Shown: positions 1 through 12,365 of the stretch, one piece after another
Position numbering within the stretch: position 1 is the stretch's first letter
Layout of the letters: every line of letters starts with the position of its first letter
Source: Delphinapterus leucas
Lineage: Eukaryota > Chordata > Mammalia > Artiodactyla > Monodontidae
Length of the DNA: 64,000 nucleotides
NCBI RefSeq assembly: GCF_002288925.2
Contig: NW_022098030.1
Coordinates: forward strand, 9,857,885-9,921,884
Direction: 5' to 3'
Notes under the pieces: generated by a model
The model's database searches: none
Told to the model about the DNA's origin: nothing
Seen by the model: only the letters and a program-made list of their open reading frames with translations
Made by a program: the position numbers and the translations under genes

Positions 1-159
1 GGTGAAGGGTGAGTATCCTAGACTTCATTCTGTCTCACCTACAATATAGAATCAGTAACCAAGTCATGATAATTTTACCTCCTTGACTTAACTTTTTTCT
101 TTTCCATTTCTACTTCCTCTGCCCTAATCAAGGCATTATCTCTTTTCATTTAGGTTTTT

Positions 160-460
160 GAAATGGGGTCCTAACTGCTGCCCTGGCCTTCAGCTTGATT
201 CTACTCCAATCCATCCTGTAGGCTATATAGTCAGAGCGATTTTTCTAAAATAGAACTATAATCACATCACTCTCTTCCTAAACTCCCTCAATGAACCTTT
301 TATGCCTTGAGAGGAAATGTATCTCTTTGGCATGTCATTCACGGCTTCCAGGCCTAGGACCCTGTCAACCTGTCTGGTCTTATCTCCGTACTCACCATTC
401 ACATTAAACAACTTTCAAGCCCCTAATGGAGTCATGCTCTCTCATGTTTTTACAATAATT
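160..460 (+). repeat. L2 LINE 3' fragment
   Basis: Degenerate CT-rich sequence resembling the L2 3' region: the 'aatccatcctgtaggc…cagagcgatttttctaaaa…tcacatcactctcttcctaaa' order and the 'gcttccaggcctaggacc' segment. It is old and diverged. Matched from memory of the consensus. Confidence 0.5.
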
Positions 461-469
461 GTTGCTTAT

Positions 470-690
470 CCTTATTGAGACGTTACTATATACAAGGATC
501 TCTATTACTTGATCTCTTTCTGCTCATAACTGCATGTGGTTACTGTTTTTCCCCCAGTTGACAGATGGAAAAACTGAAGCACAAATAAGTTAACTAACCT
601 AACTAAGGTCACACAGCAAGTGAGGGACACAACTGGGATTTGAACTCTGATCAGTCTCTCTAGAACCCATTCATTTAACCACTATTTATA
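470..690 (-). repeat. MIR SINE
   Basis: Core features of MIR in reverse: 'cagatggaaaaactgaagc', 'aaggtcacacagcaagtg' and 'gggatttgaactctga'. Ancient and mutated. Confidence 0.7.
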
Positions 691-699
691 GCACTATCA

Positions 700-1290
700 C
701 TCTGTCCCTCCTCCTGGAAGACCCTTCTTTCTTCCTTCACTTAGCTTACCTCATACTTATCCCTCGGCCATTTATTCTGGCTTCTGCTTCCATCAAAATT
801 CTGAAAAATCTTTCACAAAAAATGTCAATGACGGACTTCAATGGGAATTTTCCCGTTCTCTTCTTACTGGATCTTTCAAATGCTTCCAACCATTGGTTAC
901 TCCATAGGCCTTGAAATATCCTCTTCCTTGATTCACATGATGATCTGCTCCTGGTCCTTCTGCTTTATCTCTGGATGTGCTTTCGCAGCCGCATTTGTTG
1001 TTCACACTTCTCTACAGAAACTTCATATTGGAGTTTTAGTTTCTCCATTCTTTTCTCCCTACGCTTTTTGCACTGAGTGATCTCATCCATGTTCTAGCTT
1101 CAATTTCCATCTATACGTTGATAACTTCTACATTTGTATCCATGCTTTCCCTTTGTTCTACAGACCCTTTTAGACGTGTTTCTTTAATATTCCTTGAATT
1201 TCTCAAAAGTATCCTGCACTCAACATATCTGAAATGGAATTTTTAGTTTTCTCCCCAATATTGCTCTTCAGTGTGCTTTAGCACCACCTT
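700..1290 (+). repeat. Probable L2 LINE fragment
   Basis: Contains the L2-like string around 1079-1140 ('gatctcatccatgttctag…ctatacgttgataacttct') that precedes the L2 3' region. No gene recognised; the 79-codon frame at 841-1080 is not protein-like. Confidence 0.4.
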
Positions 1291-1760
1291 CCACCTAGAG
1301 AAACAATCAAGAAACTTTTATAGCCCATCAACCAAAGGGCACTAAGAACAAAACTGTAGTCCGAACTAGATTTATTTCACTGACCGCAGCCGGGGGGCAT
1401 GCACTCCAGGAGAATGGGGGGTTGTCTCAGTAAGAGAGAGTTTTTAGGAACTTCTTATAGGATTTGGGCTTGTAATGCATGGTTGTAGGAAGGATTTAAA
1501 AACATGAGGTCCAGTTTTGAATTGGAGGTTGTCAAAAAGCTAGGGAAATTCAATAACTGGTCTTACTTATTCTTTTTTTTAATATAGAAGGCAGGAGGAT
1601 TAAAGTGGGTTGAGAGTAGTCACTGCTATGAAGTTGGAATTACATGTTAGCCAGAAGAGAGATGTTGAGAATGGGCTTGTCTGTCTTGTTCCAGACATGT
1701 CACTGAGTGGCCTTCTCTGAATATTGTCTATAATTGTCATTTATTTTGAGTTTTAGTACC
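1290..1760. repeat. Possible ERV/LTR-derived segment
   Basis: A moderately GC-rich block ('ctagatttatttcactgacc', 'gcatgcactccaggagaatg', 'cttcttataggatttgggc') differs in texture from its surroundings and resembles an old LTR. Family and boundaries are not identified. Confidence 0.25.
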
Positions 1761-2169
1761 TCCCAGTTTTAGTTAGATGATTTTGGAAAAAGTGATTTTA
1801 ACTCTCAGCTTTAATTTTCCAATATAAAAAAATAAAGCAAATATCTATTACTATTTGGAGCAGAAAATTCAAGAACACTTTACTTATGATTTTAGTTGTA
1901 CACATATTTCCCTTCATTTTAATAATGAAACTCTTTTTAGGTGTCTCAGAAAAAAACAAATATTTTTCCTGCCATTTGCAAAAACATTTCCATCTGACTG
2001 GTAGATTATGAGACCTGTCCTTTAGGGGCAGGACAACCAAGAAATCATCAATTACTTGAAGTTTATAGCATTATGCATCCACCAATATCTTGACTGTCTC
2101 AAGAGGAAACCAAGTCATTAAGACCAACACAGAAGACCCTCAAATAATCAAGAAGTAAGACAGCATCTG

Positions 2170-2420
2170 TAGTGGCTAAGCAGTTAGATTCTGAAGCCAG
2201 ATGCCTGAATGTGAATCTTGACTTTACCATTCCCATGCCTCCTCCAACTTGGAGCAAGTTGCTGGACCTTTCTGTATTTCAAGTTTCCCTTCAGTAAAGC
2301 AGCAGAAATAATAGTCCCTTCCTCTTAGGATTGCTATAAAGATTATAAAGTAAGTTAATAAATACAAAGTGCTTAGAACAGCACCTAGCATAGAGTAGGC
2401 ACTCAATATTTAGTTGGCAT
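2170..2420 (+). repeat. MIR SINE
   Basis: Nearly complete MIR: 'gtggctaagcagttagattctg' start (20 bases at most shown in part), the 'gaatcttgactttacca' core, 'ggattgctataaagattat' and the 3' 'gcacctagcatagagtagg' segment. Confidence 0.75.
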
Positions 2421-3105
2421 TATTATTATAATCCATCATGTCATTTGGAGTTTAAAAAACCTTTTAAAATTTGAGTAGTTGCCAAGGACACTCTGTATAA
2501 TGGTACGTAGGTATATAAGAGAAATATAAAGTTGGAGTAACCTCTAAAATTTTAAAAACAGATCTGGCTACTCAAGGAGACTCCTTCAGAGAGCTCTCAG
2601 ATGGCAACACACTTGAGGATAGTGAATCTGGAATTATGTTAACATATTGGAAGCTTCCATGGAGGCTGCAATGCTGAAAGAGCAATTTGAATAGTAGACT
2701 TCCAAAACTGTCAAAGAAATTGATGCTGTATCCCTACTTGCCAGAAAGGGGCTTATGCAACACCTTTGGACTGCATATAAGAGGAACTACTTGGGGGGGT
2801 TTCATGAAATCTATAACTGAAGTGGCTCCTTCTTCTCTTCCTGTCAAGCTGGCCATTTTGACATCTATTAACTAATACATGTAAGTGGGGTAAAATTTGT
2901 TTTGATTATGATATCTGTTTAAATTGGCCTTCTGTGGCTGCTCATAATTTCAGTTAAACTATGTGCTTTTAGCATTTACTAGACTGGAGGTGGATTCTTT
3001 GGGGAAGACAAAAACAGAGGTTACAAGAAAGATTAAATTGTAGGTTATTATTATTTTTTTCATAATCAAATGGGGCACATAGAAAAGTTCTTTGTATTTA
3101 TTCTT

Positions 3106-3311
3106 TTTTTTTTTTTTTTGCGGTACACGGGCCTCTCACTATTGTGGCCTCTCCCATTGTGGAGCACAGGCTCCGGACGCACAGGCTCAGCAACCATGGC
3201 TCACGGGCCCAGCCGCTCCACGGCATGTGGGATCTTCCCGGACCGGGGCACGAACCCGTGTCCCCTGCATCGGCAAGCGGACTCTCAACCATTGCGCCAC
3301 CAGGGAAGCAC
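3106..3311 (-). mobile_element. CHR SINE (tRNA-derived), with 13-bp TSD
   Basis: Cetacean-type CHR SINE in reverse: poly-T first, then 'gcggtacacgggcctctcac', ending 'gcgccaccagggaagc'. It is flanked by identical 13-bp direct repeats (tgtatttattctt) at 3093-3105 and 3312-3324. The several overlapping open frames here are just CpG-rich SINE sequence read in different frames. Confidence 0.93.
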
Positions 3312-3649
3312 TGTATTTATTCTTATATTTGGTGACTGGTCATTTGTGCAGTTTTGGAGGGTATCTTTGAATTTAATTTATTGGCACGCTTATGTAGACC
3401 TCAGTTATCTGAACTGATTTCTGTCTAGTCATTAGTAGATTGCTTGCCTATGTTTCCTTATATTTTATGTACAAATATCTAGGCAGGAGCCTATTCAGGG
3501 TTTGCAGTTCATTGTTATTGAAGCTGTCTGTGGATTCTATGTTTAACCATCAATGATTTCTCAAGCTGGCAGCTTTTATGAAAAGAACTAAATCCAAATT
3601 TGGCCCTGGATTGAAAAAAGCAGAGTTCCTAAATAGTTAATGTGTATGA

Positions 3650-4075
3650 TACACTTAATAGTATTATCAACCTTTAACTAGCAATTATCCTTCTGGGAAT
3701 GTAGTCATACAGTGTAAATGATTGAAGAAGAGAATGTCATATGCTCAAATGTATTCACAACAGTCACAATAGCAAGAGGTTGGAAGGTCTAACAATAAAA
3801 TAATGGGTAAATAGAGTATATGTCATTAGGATGGACTCTTAAGTCATTAAAAATGATCACGATGAAGGCAGTGTAGAATTATGGGGAAATGTTTCTTACA
3901 TAATATTAAGTAAAAGAGGCAGAATATAAATGGTATGTTGATTGTTAAGGCAGATATAAACAATAAATGCATTTGGACCGACTGAAAATAACTACTTGGT
4001 GGTGGGAATGTGAGTAATTTAACTATACTTTCTTCATTTTTTTTTAAAACCAAAAAAGAGAAAGTAAAGAGTTTT
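3650..4075 (+). repeat. Old L1 3'-end-like fragment
   Basis: Degenerate stretch with the order typical of ancient L1 3' ends: 'agcaattatccttctggga…cacaacagtcacaatagcaag…ggttggaaggtctaac…aatgggtaaa'. Highly diverged. Confidence 0.4.
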
Positions 4076-4873
4076 AAATAGCATGATCATATTATTCGAG
4101 AGCCAAATTCCTCATTTATTTTTCATGGATTTGTAAAAATGACAGCTTGTATGTTAACTCAACTTGAGGTTTAGCCCAGGAACCTCATTTGTTTGCCTCA
4201 ATAGATTCACTGTATCTTGATTTTTAAAATAAATTCTATGAAAATTCCAATGCCAACTGGTCTGCTATCTTTATTAATATGAAAAGATCGCATGGGTGAA
4301 AGATACCATAATCAGAGATAAGCAGAAAAAGCACGGAATAAAATGTGGAGCATCTACCAAAAGATATGAAGGCCTTTTGAAGAGTTGTTCCTAATTCATA
4401 TATATAAGTTAGAGTTTTATGGTAAATATACAGATAATACAGAACATTTTCACATTCTTAAATTTTACTTACAAACTAAATCTTTTACATTATATTGAAA
4501 AGACATAGCCTTAGTCAGTTGTGAGAAATGGCTGCAAAAAACCCCACAATTCAATCCCCAAATTTATTAACAAGTCCTGTTGCAGTAATGCCTGTTAAAA
4601 AATGTCAGCTGAAGGCAGAAGGAATTTGTGAAATTCTGGTCTCCTTTGTATTTATTCTTCAGCAGTGACTGAAGAGAAGGAGGTCTAATATTCTTAGGTA
4701 CAGACCTCTCGAGCATGAGGCAAGATGTGGTCCATTTAGGGCAGGGCTGTGAGTGAGCACCCTTGGGATTTGCATGCTCCCTAACCTGGGAATGCAGTAG
4801 ATACTAAGGGGCCTGGCAGGGTCTTCTGTGTTCTTGGGCATAAAACTCTCTCAGAGGAGCCTTAAAGAGGCTG

Positions 4874-5035
4874 TCTTCTCAAATGTTAAGCACTTGGGGG
4901 TCTCTTAAAATACCTATTCTGACTGAGTAGGTTTGGGGTAGGGACTGAGATTCTACATTTTTAACAAGTTCTCAGGTGATGCTGATGCTGTTGGTCTGCA
5001 GAGTGCAATTTTGCGTAATACAACTCTAAGCTCAG
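4874..5035 (+). mobile_element. MER20-like hAT-Charlie element fragment
   Basis: Matches the 3' half of MER20: 'tctgactgagtaggtttggg', 'gagattctacatttttaaca', then 'caggtgatgctgatgctgtt'. The terminal repeat has decayed. Confidence 0.6.
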
Positions 5036-5545
5036 CTTACTTGAGGAAAAAAAGGTGATGCAGGGAATCTCCTGCTTAATCTTTGCTTCCCATATTATTT
5101 CTAAGACTGGAAGCTAATCTTTGGACAAGGAAGCAAGCCACTGGCGTGGACTTCAATGTAAAAAGAAGTGTTATTACATACTGGAATAATTTCTTACAAT
5201 TTTAGCTTATCACTCTGGTGTCCAGAAAGATCAGTACTGGTAACTAAGAAATATACTCTATAACTCATATGTTGAAGTTTTAAGCATTGCTATATGCCCA
5301 CCAGCTTTTTGGAATGTTACTGTCCTAACATTATGCTGTGTGGTCATCTATTTAGTTAGATGTTTTTAAAATTTTCTTTGGAATTTTCAAATTTCATTTA
5401 CAGGCCTCTTTATAAAACCCCTCTCTGATTCTTCTGGGGTGGCCCTTGTATATATGATATGTAAAATGTCAAAGTAGTTGGTATTTAATAACTGGCAATT
5501 ATCTTTAGGTTTATTTTTAGTAATTATCTTAAGATTTATTTTAAA

Positions 5546-5884
5546 TTTTTATTTATTTTTTATTTTATTTATTTATTTATTTTGGCTGTGTTGGGTCTTC
5601 ATTGCTGCGCGTGGGCTTTGTCTAGTTGCAGTGAGCGGGGGCTACTCTTTGTTGCAGTGCGCGGGCTTCTCATTGCGGTGGCTTCTCTTTGCTGCAGAGC
5701 ACGGGCTCTAGGCACATGGGCTTCAGTAGTTGTGGCTCGCGGGCTCTAGAGTGCAGGCTCAGTAGTTGTGGCGCACGGGCTTAGTTGCTCCACGGCATGT
5801 GGGATCTTCCCAGACCAGGGCTCGAACCTGAGTCCCCTGCATTGGCAGGTGGATTCTTAACCACTGCGCCACCAGGGAAGACCC
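5546..5884 (-). mobile_element. CHR-1 type long tRNA-derived SINE, with 15-bp TSD
   Basis: Reverse-oriented SINE with a T-rich (TTTA)n tail at 5546-5580 and a GC-rich body of 'gctgcgcgtgggctttg', 'gtggctcgcgggctctag' and 'gggatcttcccagaccaggg'. It ends 'gccaccagggaagaccc'. The 15-bp direct repeats aagatttattttaaa lie at 5531-5545 and 5885-5899. It is longer than the ~200-bp CHR copies elsewhere in the window. Confidence 0.88.
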
Positions 5885-5978
5885 AAGATTTATTTTAAAA
5901 TTAAAATTAATATCATGGGCAGGAAGCTTCTTGGTTTTCACTGATCTTCCCAAGTAAGTTAAAACTAAGCACTATCTG

Positions 5979-6482
5979 GCATATATATACAATGGAATAT
6001 TACTCAACCATAAAAAGGAACGAAATTGAGTTATTTGTAATGAGGTGGATGGACCTAGAGTCTGTCATACAGAGTAAAGTAAATCAGAAAGAGAAAAACA
6101 AATACCAGATGCTAACACACATATATGGAATCTAAAAAAACGGTACTGATGAACCTAGTGTCAGGGCAGGAATACATACGCAGGCATAGAGAATGGACTT
6201 GAGGACACGGGGTGGGGAAGGGGAAGCTGGGATGAAGTGAGAGAGTAGCATTGACATATATACACTACCAAATGTAAAATGGATAGCTAGTGGGAAGCTG
6301 CTGCATAACACAGGGAGATCAGCTCGGTGCTTTGTGACCACCTAGAGGGGTGGGATAGGGAGGGTGGGAGGGAGACGCAAGAGGGAGGGGATATGGGGAT
6401 ATATGTATACATATAGCTGATTCACTTTGTTGTACAGCAGAAACTAACACAACATTGTAAAGCAATTATACTCCAATAAAGA
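5979..6482 (+). mobile_element. 5'-truncated L1 3' end
   Basis: Only the ORF2 end and 3' UTR of an L1: 'aatggaatattactcaacca', 'taatgaggtggatggaccta', 'ggagatcagctcggtgcttt', then 'ccaataaagatataaaaac' and an A-rich tail. Near-matching flanks (aactaagcactatc at about 5964, aactaaccactatc at about 6502) look like a TSD. Confidence 0.85.
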
Positions 6483-6519
6483 TATAAAAACAAAACAAAA
6501 CAAACTAACCACTATCATT

Positions 6520-7610
6520 GGTGTTCAATTCTTTCAAAAGTGGCCTCGGGCTGCCACTTTTAACTTTAAATTGCAAAGTTCTGATTTTAACTTAGCATAT
6601 ACTTACAAGAAAATAAAAGCCAAGTATGAATCTATTATCCAAAGTAGTAAAAACAAAATACATTATTTGGAATGTCAATGGGATTCTTATCATTGAATCT
6701 TTTTTTCTTAAATCTATGACAGTGAGCTGAAAGATCTCTTAAATGTGTTTCCTGTAACACATTTTTATAGAAAATACATTTACATGGTTATTTGTTTAGT
6801 TTTGAATATAGTACTATACACCTTAATTCTTTGGCCCACCAAAGTCTGGAGATCACAGGGTTAGACAAAAGGAAAGAACAAAAAGGAAGTCTGTAAGCAG
6901 ACACTGGGTACTGAAATCATTATGCTTTCAAGATAATAATTAAACCCTAGAGTGAATGAAAAATGGGTGAACTGTTCTCAAGTATTACGGCTTCCTCCTT
7001 GGGTGTATATTACTGTTTTGATACTAACAATCTATATCCCTAATACTATTGAATTAATTTGTTGTTCTGAGAATGGAGGTTAAGTGTGAAAACACCAGTT
7101 TACAGATGTTCAATGAAGTTTTGTTGGACTTTATATGTCTTACTTGATCAGAAACACATATACTCTGTTTTTGGAAAAGTCAGAGAGATTTCGTCTTCTG
7201 TTTCCTATTTTTCCAAGATGTCATTTCTATTTTGGCCCTGACAAACAGCTATCCTACCCTTCTTATGCATTTGCATCTTGTAGACAGTTTAGAATCTAAA
7301 AATCAAGACGTAAATTAAATGTGTATTCGATGTAACTCCACCAGGCTACTATGACCTTCAGAAGCTCTGCAACACTGCTTTATTTATTAACTAAAAAAAG
7401 CTCCAAGAGATACAAAGTTTTAATTTTCATAATAATAGAAGAGTAAGGAGATATTGGTTGAATTTACTATTGTTTCATTAATCTTAAAGGTAGGAGGTAT
7501 GCTATTAACAGCAGCAATTTTAATGAAATCCTTTCTTCTCTAGGCATCTGCAACCAATTTATTAGAATGAAAACACATTACCAAGAATCTCATTAACAAA
7601 AGCATATATT
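6520..7610. other. Intergenic, no feature recognised
   Basis: AT-rich sequence with stops in all frames. No gene, RNA or clear repeat family seen. Confidence 0.5.
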
Positions 7611-7625
7611 AAAACTGCGCTAGAA

Positions 7626-7842
7626 GGCTTCCCTGGTGGCGCAGTGGTTGAGAGTCCGCCTGCCGGTGCAGGGGACACGGGTTCATGCCCCGGTCCGGGA
7701 GGATCCCACATGCCACAGAGTGGCTAGGCCCGTGAGCCATGGTCACTGAGCCTGCGCGTCCGGAGCCTGTGCTCCGCAATGGGAGAGATCACAACAGTGA
7801 GAGGCCCGCGTACCGCAAAAAAAAAAAAAAAAAAAGAAAAAA
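7626..7842 (+). mobile_element. CHR SINE, with 14-bp TSD
   Basis: Forward CHR SINE: 'ggcttccctggtggcgcagt', RNA polymerase III B-box-like 'gggttcatgccccggtc', 'gcgtaccgc' and an A tail. Flanked by the direct repeat aaaactgcgctaga at 7611-7624 and 7843-7856. Confidence 0.93.
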
Positions 7843-7856
7843 AAAACTGCGCTAGA

Positions 7857-9430
7857 GATCTAAAATATGAAGCATACTTTTAAAAATTCAGATCTGTTTA
7901 TTTTCAAGAGAAACGGACAGTATTTGCTATTAATTAGAGAAAAGTTATCCAAGAAAATCATTTACCTTGCAAAAGCTTTCAGTTCTTACACTGTAAATGC
8001 CGATCCTCAAAACTACTAAATATCACTCTTCAGTACAGTAAAACCTGCTATGAAGGGATGACTTCCCAAATATAGTATAAGCTGGTAACATGAATGTAAA
8101 TGTGGAGCCTTTAAAGGCATTGTTTACATACATAAAAAGATGGTCAACATCCTATACATTAAAAGTGAACCCTCTCCTTTGCCTTCAATTTTATTTTTAT
8201 TTATTTTTATTTATTTTAATTTTATTTTTCCTTTCCTTTTGGATTAAAGTGGAAATAGAGCACTAACATTTTTTCTTTATGATTAAAAAATCTGTCCCTT
8301 ATGCTTTTATTCACAGAGGTTTACCTGCACAGTTATATTGTCTACTAAAATTGGAAACAGTCTGAAGTCACCAGAGCACCAGAGATGTCTGTTGTGATAA
8401 TCAAATGGATCTGGAATTGTTTTATCTTTCCTTGAAACACATTATTTGAGTATAGTTTACTCGATGGAAAACCACCATCAACTAATTTTCTTAAAAGAGT
8501 TGTGGCAGTATTAGAAGACTGGATTCTTTCCTGAGAGGGCAGCTAACTCTGAATACATGTGCATTTAGTTCAACATGATTAACTGATGCACACCAAACCC
8601 CATGTTGACTAAATGGAAAGCAATGTGTTGAATTTCAGGTTGGAATTTGCATACTGCCTCTATTTTTCTAAAATCCAACATGTTCAATCATAACTGAGTA
8701 CAAATTAAAGGCTTTTCCTCCCATGAATTTTAAATACACGCTACTCTGTTCTGTGCTGAAATGTGTTAACTCTCTTATTCTGGATTGTTCATTGGAAAAT
8801 TCTGATAAAAACAGTACAATTAAAAAAAAAAGGTCTTTCATTGAAAAAACATCTGCAAACTTAATGAGGAAATCCACTGAGATAAATACATCAACTAATA
8901 AATTCCCATACATGTAGCCAGTAGTATCACTGGCCAAGTACAAATCATCTGGGAAGGTTTGGAGACTTTCAGTTCCTTTGGTCACAGGTTAACCAGAGCA
9001 CATAACAGATTATTTCTTAAACAGTCCTCTCCTCCACGAAAACAAGCCATTCTACTGACCACATTTAGAAACAACCCAAAGGAAACTATAATTAAGGGGA
9101 AGAATGGGACAGAAGTCAACAATCTAGGACATAGTTCATGGTAAAGCATTGTGTGTTTATGTAGACACTTTCTTCTTCTCCTCCCAAATGTCATTATCTA
9201 ACTCTTAACTCTTCCATATGCCTCTCATATGTGTTTCAATGACTAGATTATGAACTCCTGAAGGTTAGGAACTATCAACATCTTTTAAATCTTTCTCCCC
9301 AACCTTAAGTGTTATAGTCACATAGTTGCGAACTAACAAGATAGTAGGTAACTGAATTACATTTAACATCCACAAAGTACTTTTATTGAGATGTAGGAAA
9401 TTAATAGAGGATTAATTACAGATTCAATAT
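7857..9430. other. Intergenic, with (TTTTA)-rich tract near 8187-8232
   Basis: Mostly unassigned AT-rich sequence. A simple (ATTTT/ATTT)n tract lies at about 8187-8232. Two opposed open frames at 8668-8985 (minus) and 8723-8917 (plus) have no recognisable protein features. Confidence 0.5.
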
Positions 9431-9985
9431 AACAGTTATATGATTATTTATGTTTTATTTTTCTTCTTTCGGCAATTTTAGCATATTGCATTTCTTTGAG
9501 AAAAATTTCCTTTTTACACAAATGTTCAAATTTATCAGTATAAAGCTGTTCATAATATTCTTATTACCGTTCTAATTTTTGTAGGATCTATAGTGATGTT
9601 CCCTTTTATATTCCTTAGTTATTTAACTGTTTTATTTTTTTTTAAATGATTACTCTTTCAGAGTTGTGTCAATTTCATTAGTTATCCAAGAACCAACTTT
9701 TAGAGGTGTTAATTATCTCTTTGTGTGTTTTTCTTCCACTAACTACTAATCTTTTGATTTTCGGTCTTTTTCTTTGCTATTATGTGTTCACAGCTAATAT
9801 TTCCTTATATCATGGTTTAGCTCATCTTACAAGTTTTGATGTCTAATTTGTAATGAAAATTACAATGATCTGTAATGAAAAATTATAATTCAATTCAATT
9901 ATTTTCATTATTATTCAAAATATTTTCTGATTTCCACTTTCTTCTTTGACTTGAAAGGTATTTAGGTGTATAATTCTTAAATTTA
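9430..9985 (-). mobile_element. Antisense L1 ORF2 fragment (possible inverted 5' segment)
   Basis: Read on the plus strand this is reverse-complement L1 ORF2 from between the endonuclease and reverse transcriptase regions: 'gtaggatctatagtgatgtt', 'gttatccaagaaccaacttt', 'tttgacttgaaaggtattta'. It abuts a forward L1 3' part at about 9986. Confidence 0.6.
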
Positions 9986-11717
9986 AAGCATATGGGACCT
10001 TATCAAAATACCAATGGAATTTTTCACAGAACTTGGACAAATAATTCTAAAATTTGTATGAAAACACAAAAGTCCCTGAAAAGTCAAAACAGTCTCGAGA
10101 AAGAACAACAAAGCTGGGGGTATCATGCTCCCTGATTCCAAATACTACAAAGCTACAGTAATCAAAACAGTATGCTGCTGGCACAAAAACAGACACATAG
10201 ATCAGTGGAACAGAATAGACAGTCCAGAAATGAACCCACACTTTTATGGGTAATTAATCTCCAACAAAGGAGGCAAGAATATACAATGAGGAAAAGGCAG
10301 TCTCTTCAACAAACAGTGTTGGGAAAACTGGACAGTTATATGCAAAAGAATCAAAGGGGACTACTCTCTCAAACCATGCACAAAAATAAATTCAAAATGG
10401 ATTAAAGACTTAAATGTAAAACCTGAAACCATAACACTTCTAGAAGAAAACATAGGAAGTAAGCTCTTTGACACTGATCTTAGTAATATTTCATGGATAT
10501 GTCTCCTCGGGCAAAGGAAACAAAAGCAAAAATAGACAAATGGGACTACATCAAATGGAAAGGCTTTTGCACAGCAAAGGAAGCTAACAACAAAATGAAA
10601 AGGTCACCTACTGAATGGGAGAAGATATATGCAAATGATACATCTAATACATCTAATAATAATACATCCAAAATATACAAAGAACTCATACAACTCAACA
10701 TCAAAAAAATCCCCAACAATCCAATCAAAAATGGGCAGAGGATCTGAATAGACATTTTTCCAAAGAAGGCATACAGATGGTCAAAAGGCACATGAAAAGA
10801 TGCTCAACATCACCAATCAGCAAGGAAATGCAAATCAAAACCACAATGAGCTATCACCTCACACCTGTCAGAAATGGCTATCAACGAAAAGAACACAACA
10901 AATGCTGCAGAGGGTGTGGAGGAATGGGAACCCTCGTGCACTGCTGGTGGGGATGTAAATTGGCACAGCCACTATGGAGAACAGATGGACATTCCTTAAA
11001 AAACTAAAAACAGAACTTCATATGATACAGCAATTCTACTCTTGGGTATTTATCTGAAGAAAACAAAAACACTAATTTGAAAAGATAAATGCACCCCTGT
11101 GTTCACTGCGGCATTATTTACAATAGCCAAGATATGCAAGATATGGAAGTAACCTAAGTGCTCCTCAGTAGATGAATGAGATGAATGGAAACAGAAGATG
11201 TGACACACACACACAATGGAATATTACTCAGCCATAAAAAAGAACACAATTTTCCCATTTGCAACAACATGGACAGACTTGGTGGATATTATGTTAAGTG
11301 AAGTAAGTCAGACAGAGAAAGACAAATACTGAATGATTTCACTTATATGTGGAATCTAAAAAGTAAAACAAATGAATAAGCATAACTAGACAGAAACAGA
11401 CTCATAGATACAGACAACAAACAGGTGGTTGCCAGAGGGGAGTGGGTCAGGGACAGGGAGGGAGAGAAATAGGTGAGGGAGATTAAGAGGTGCAAAATTC
11501 CAGCTGCAAAACAAATGAGTCATGGGTATGAAATGTACAGTGTGGTTGGCAAGGGTTGGGGGGGTGGGGAAGGGATGAACTGGGAGTTTGGGGTTAGCAG
11601 ATGCAAACTATTATATATAGAATGGATAAACAACAAGGTCCTACTGTATAGCACAGGGAACTATATTCAATATCATGTGATAAACCATGATGGAAGAGAA
11701 TATATTGATAAAAAAAG

Positions 11718-11751
<34 letters not shown>

Positions 11752-11820
11752 CTGAATCACTTTGCTGTATAGCAGAAATTAACACAACATTGTACATCAA
11801 CTATACTTCAATTAAAAAAA
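9986..11820 (+). mobile_element. L1 3' part (ORF2 C-terminus and 3' UTR), old and mutated
   Basis: Forward L1 sequence starts in late ORF2 ('aataccaatggaatttttca'), runs through 'ctacagtaatcaaaacagta', 'aatgggcagaggatctgaat' and 'tacaatagccaagatatg', and ends in a 3' UTR 'cattgtacatcaactatac' with an A-rich end. The frame is broken many times; open pieces at 10172-10405, 10493-10747 and 10777-11007 are remnants. A (TA)n run is embedded at 11720-11749. Confidence 0.85.
11720..11749. repeat. (TA)n microsatellite
   Basis: About 15 uninterrupted TA units within the L1 3' UTR. Confidence 0.95.
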
Positions 11821-11829
11821 TAACTGTGC

Positions 11830-12365
11830 ATTATCTTTGTATGGTGACAGATAATAACTGGAGCCATCATGGTGATCATCTTGAAATGTACAGAAATATC
11901 AAATCACTATGTTGTGTAACAGGAACTAACATAGTGTTAACTGTAGGTAAATTATACTTTAAAAACAAATAAAAACAAACAAACTCATAGAAAAAGAGAT
12001 CAGGTTTGTGGTTACAAGAGGAGGGGGATGGGGTGAGGGGTAATTGGATGAAGGCAGTCAAAAGGTACAAACTCTCAGTTATAAGATAAATAAATAACAG
12101 GGAACATAGTGCACAACGTAAATATAATTAACATTGCTATATGTTATATATGAAAGTTTTTAAGAGAGTAAATCCTGAAAGTTCTTATCACGAGGAAAAT
12201 TTATTTTTCTTTCTTTAATTTTGTATCTACATGAGGTGATGGATGTTCACTAAACTTACTGTGATAAACATTTCATGATGTATGTAAGTCAAATCATCAC
12301 GCTGTACACCTTAAACTTAAACAGTACTGTATGTCAATTATATCTCAATAAAACTGGAAGAAAAA
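11830..12365 (+). repeat. Second L1-type 3' UTR
   Basis: Features of another old L1 3' end: 'aatcactatgttgtgtaaca', 'cacgctgtacaccttaaact', 'gtcaattatatctcaataaa' and an A-rich tail. It has no intact coding sequence. Confidence 0.65.

Noticed and set aside
3070..3417. 115-codon open frame and several overlapping frames
   Set aside because: All lie in a reverse CHR SINE; similar frames recur in every CHR copy (31.6, 44.6, 48.1, 61.1 kb).
8668..8985. 105-codon minus-strand frame
   Set aside because: No recognisable domain and an overlapping open frame on the other strand; likely chance.
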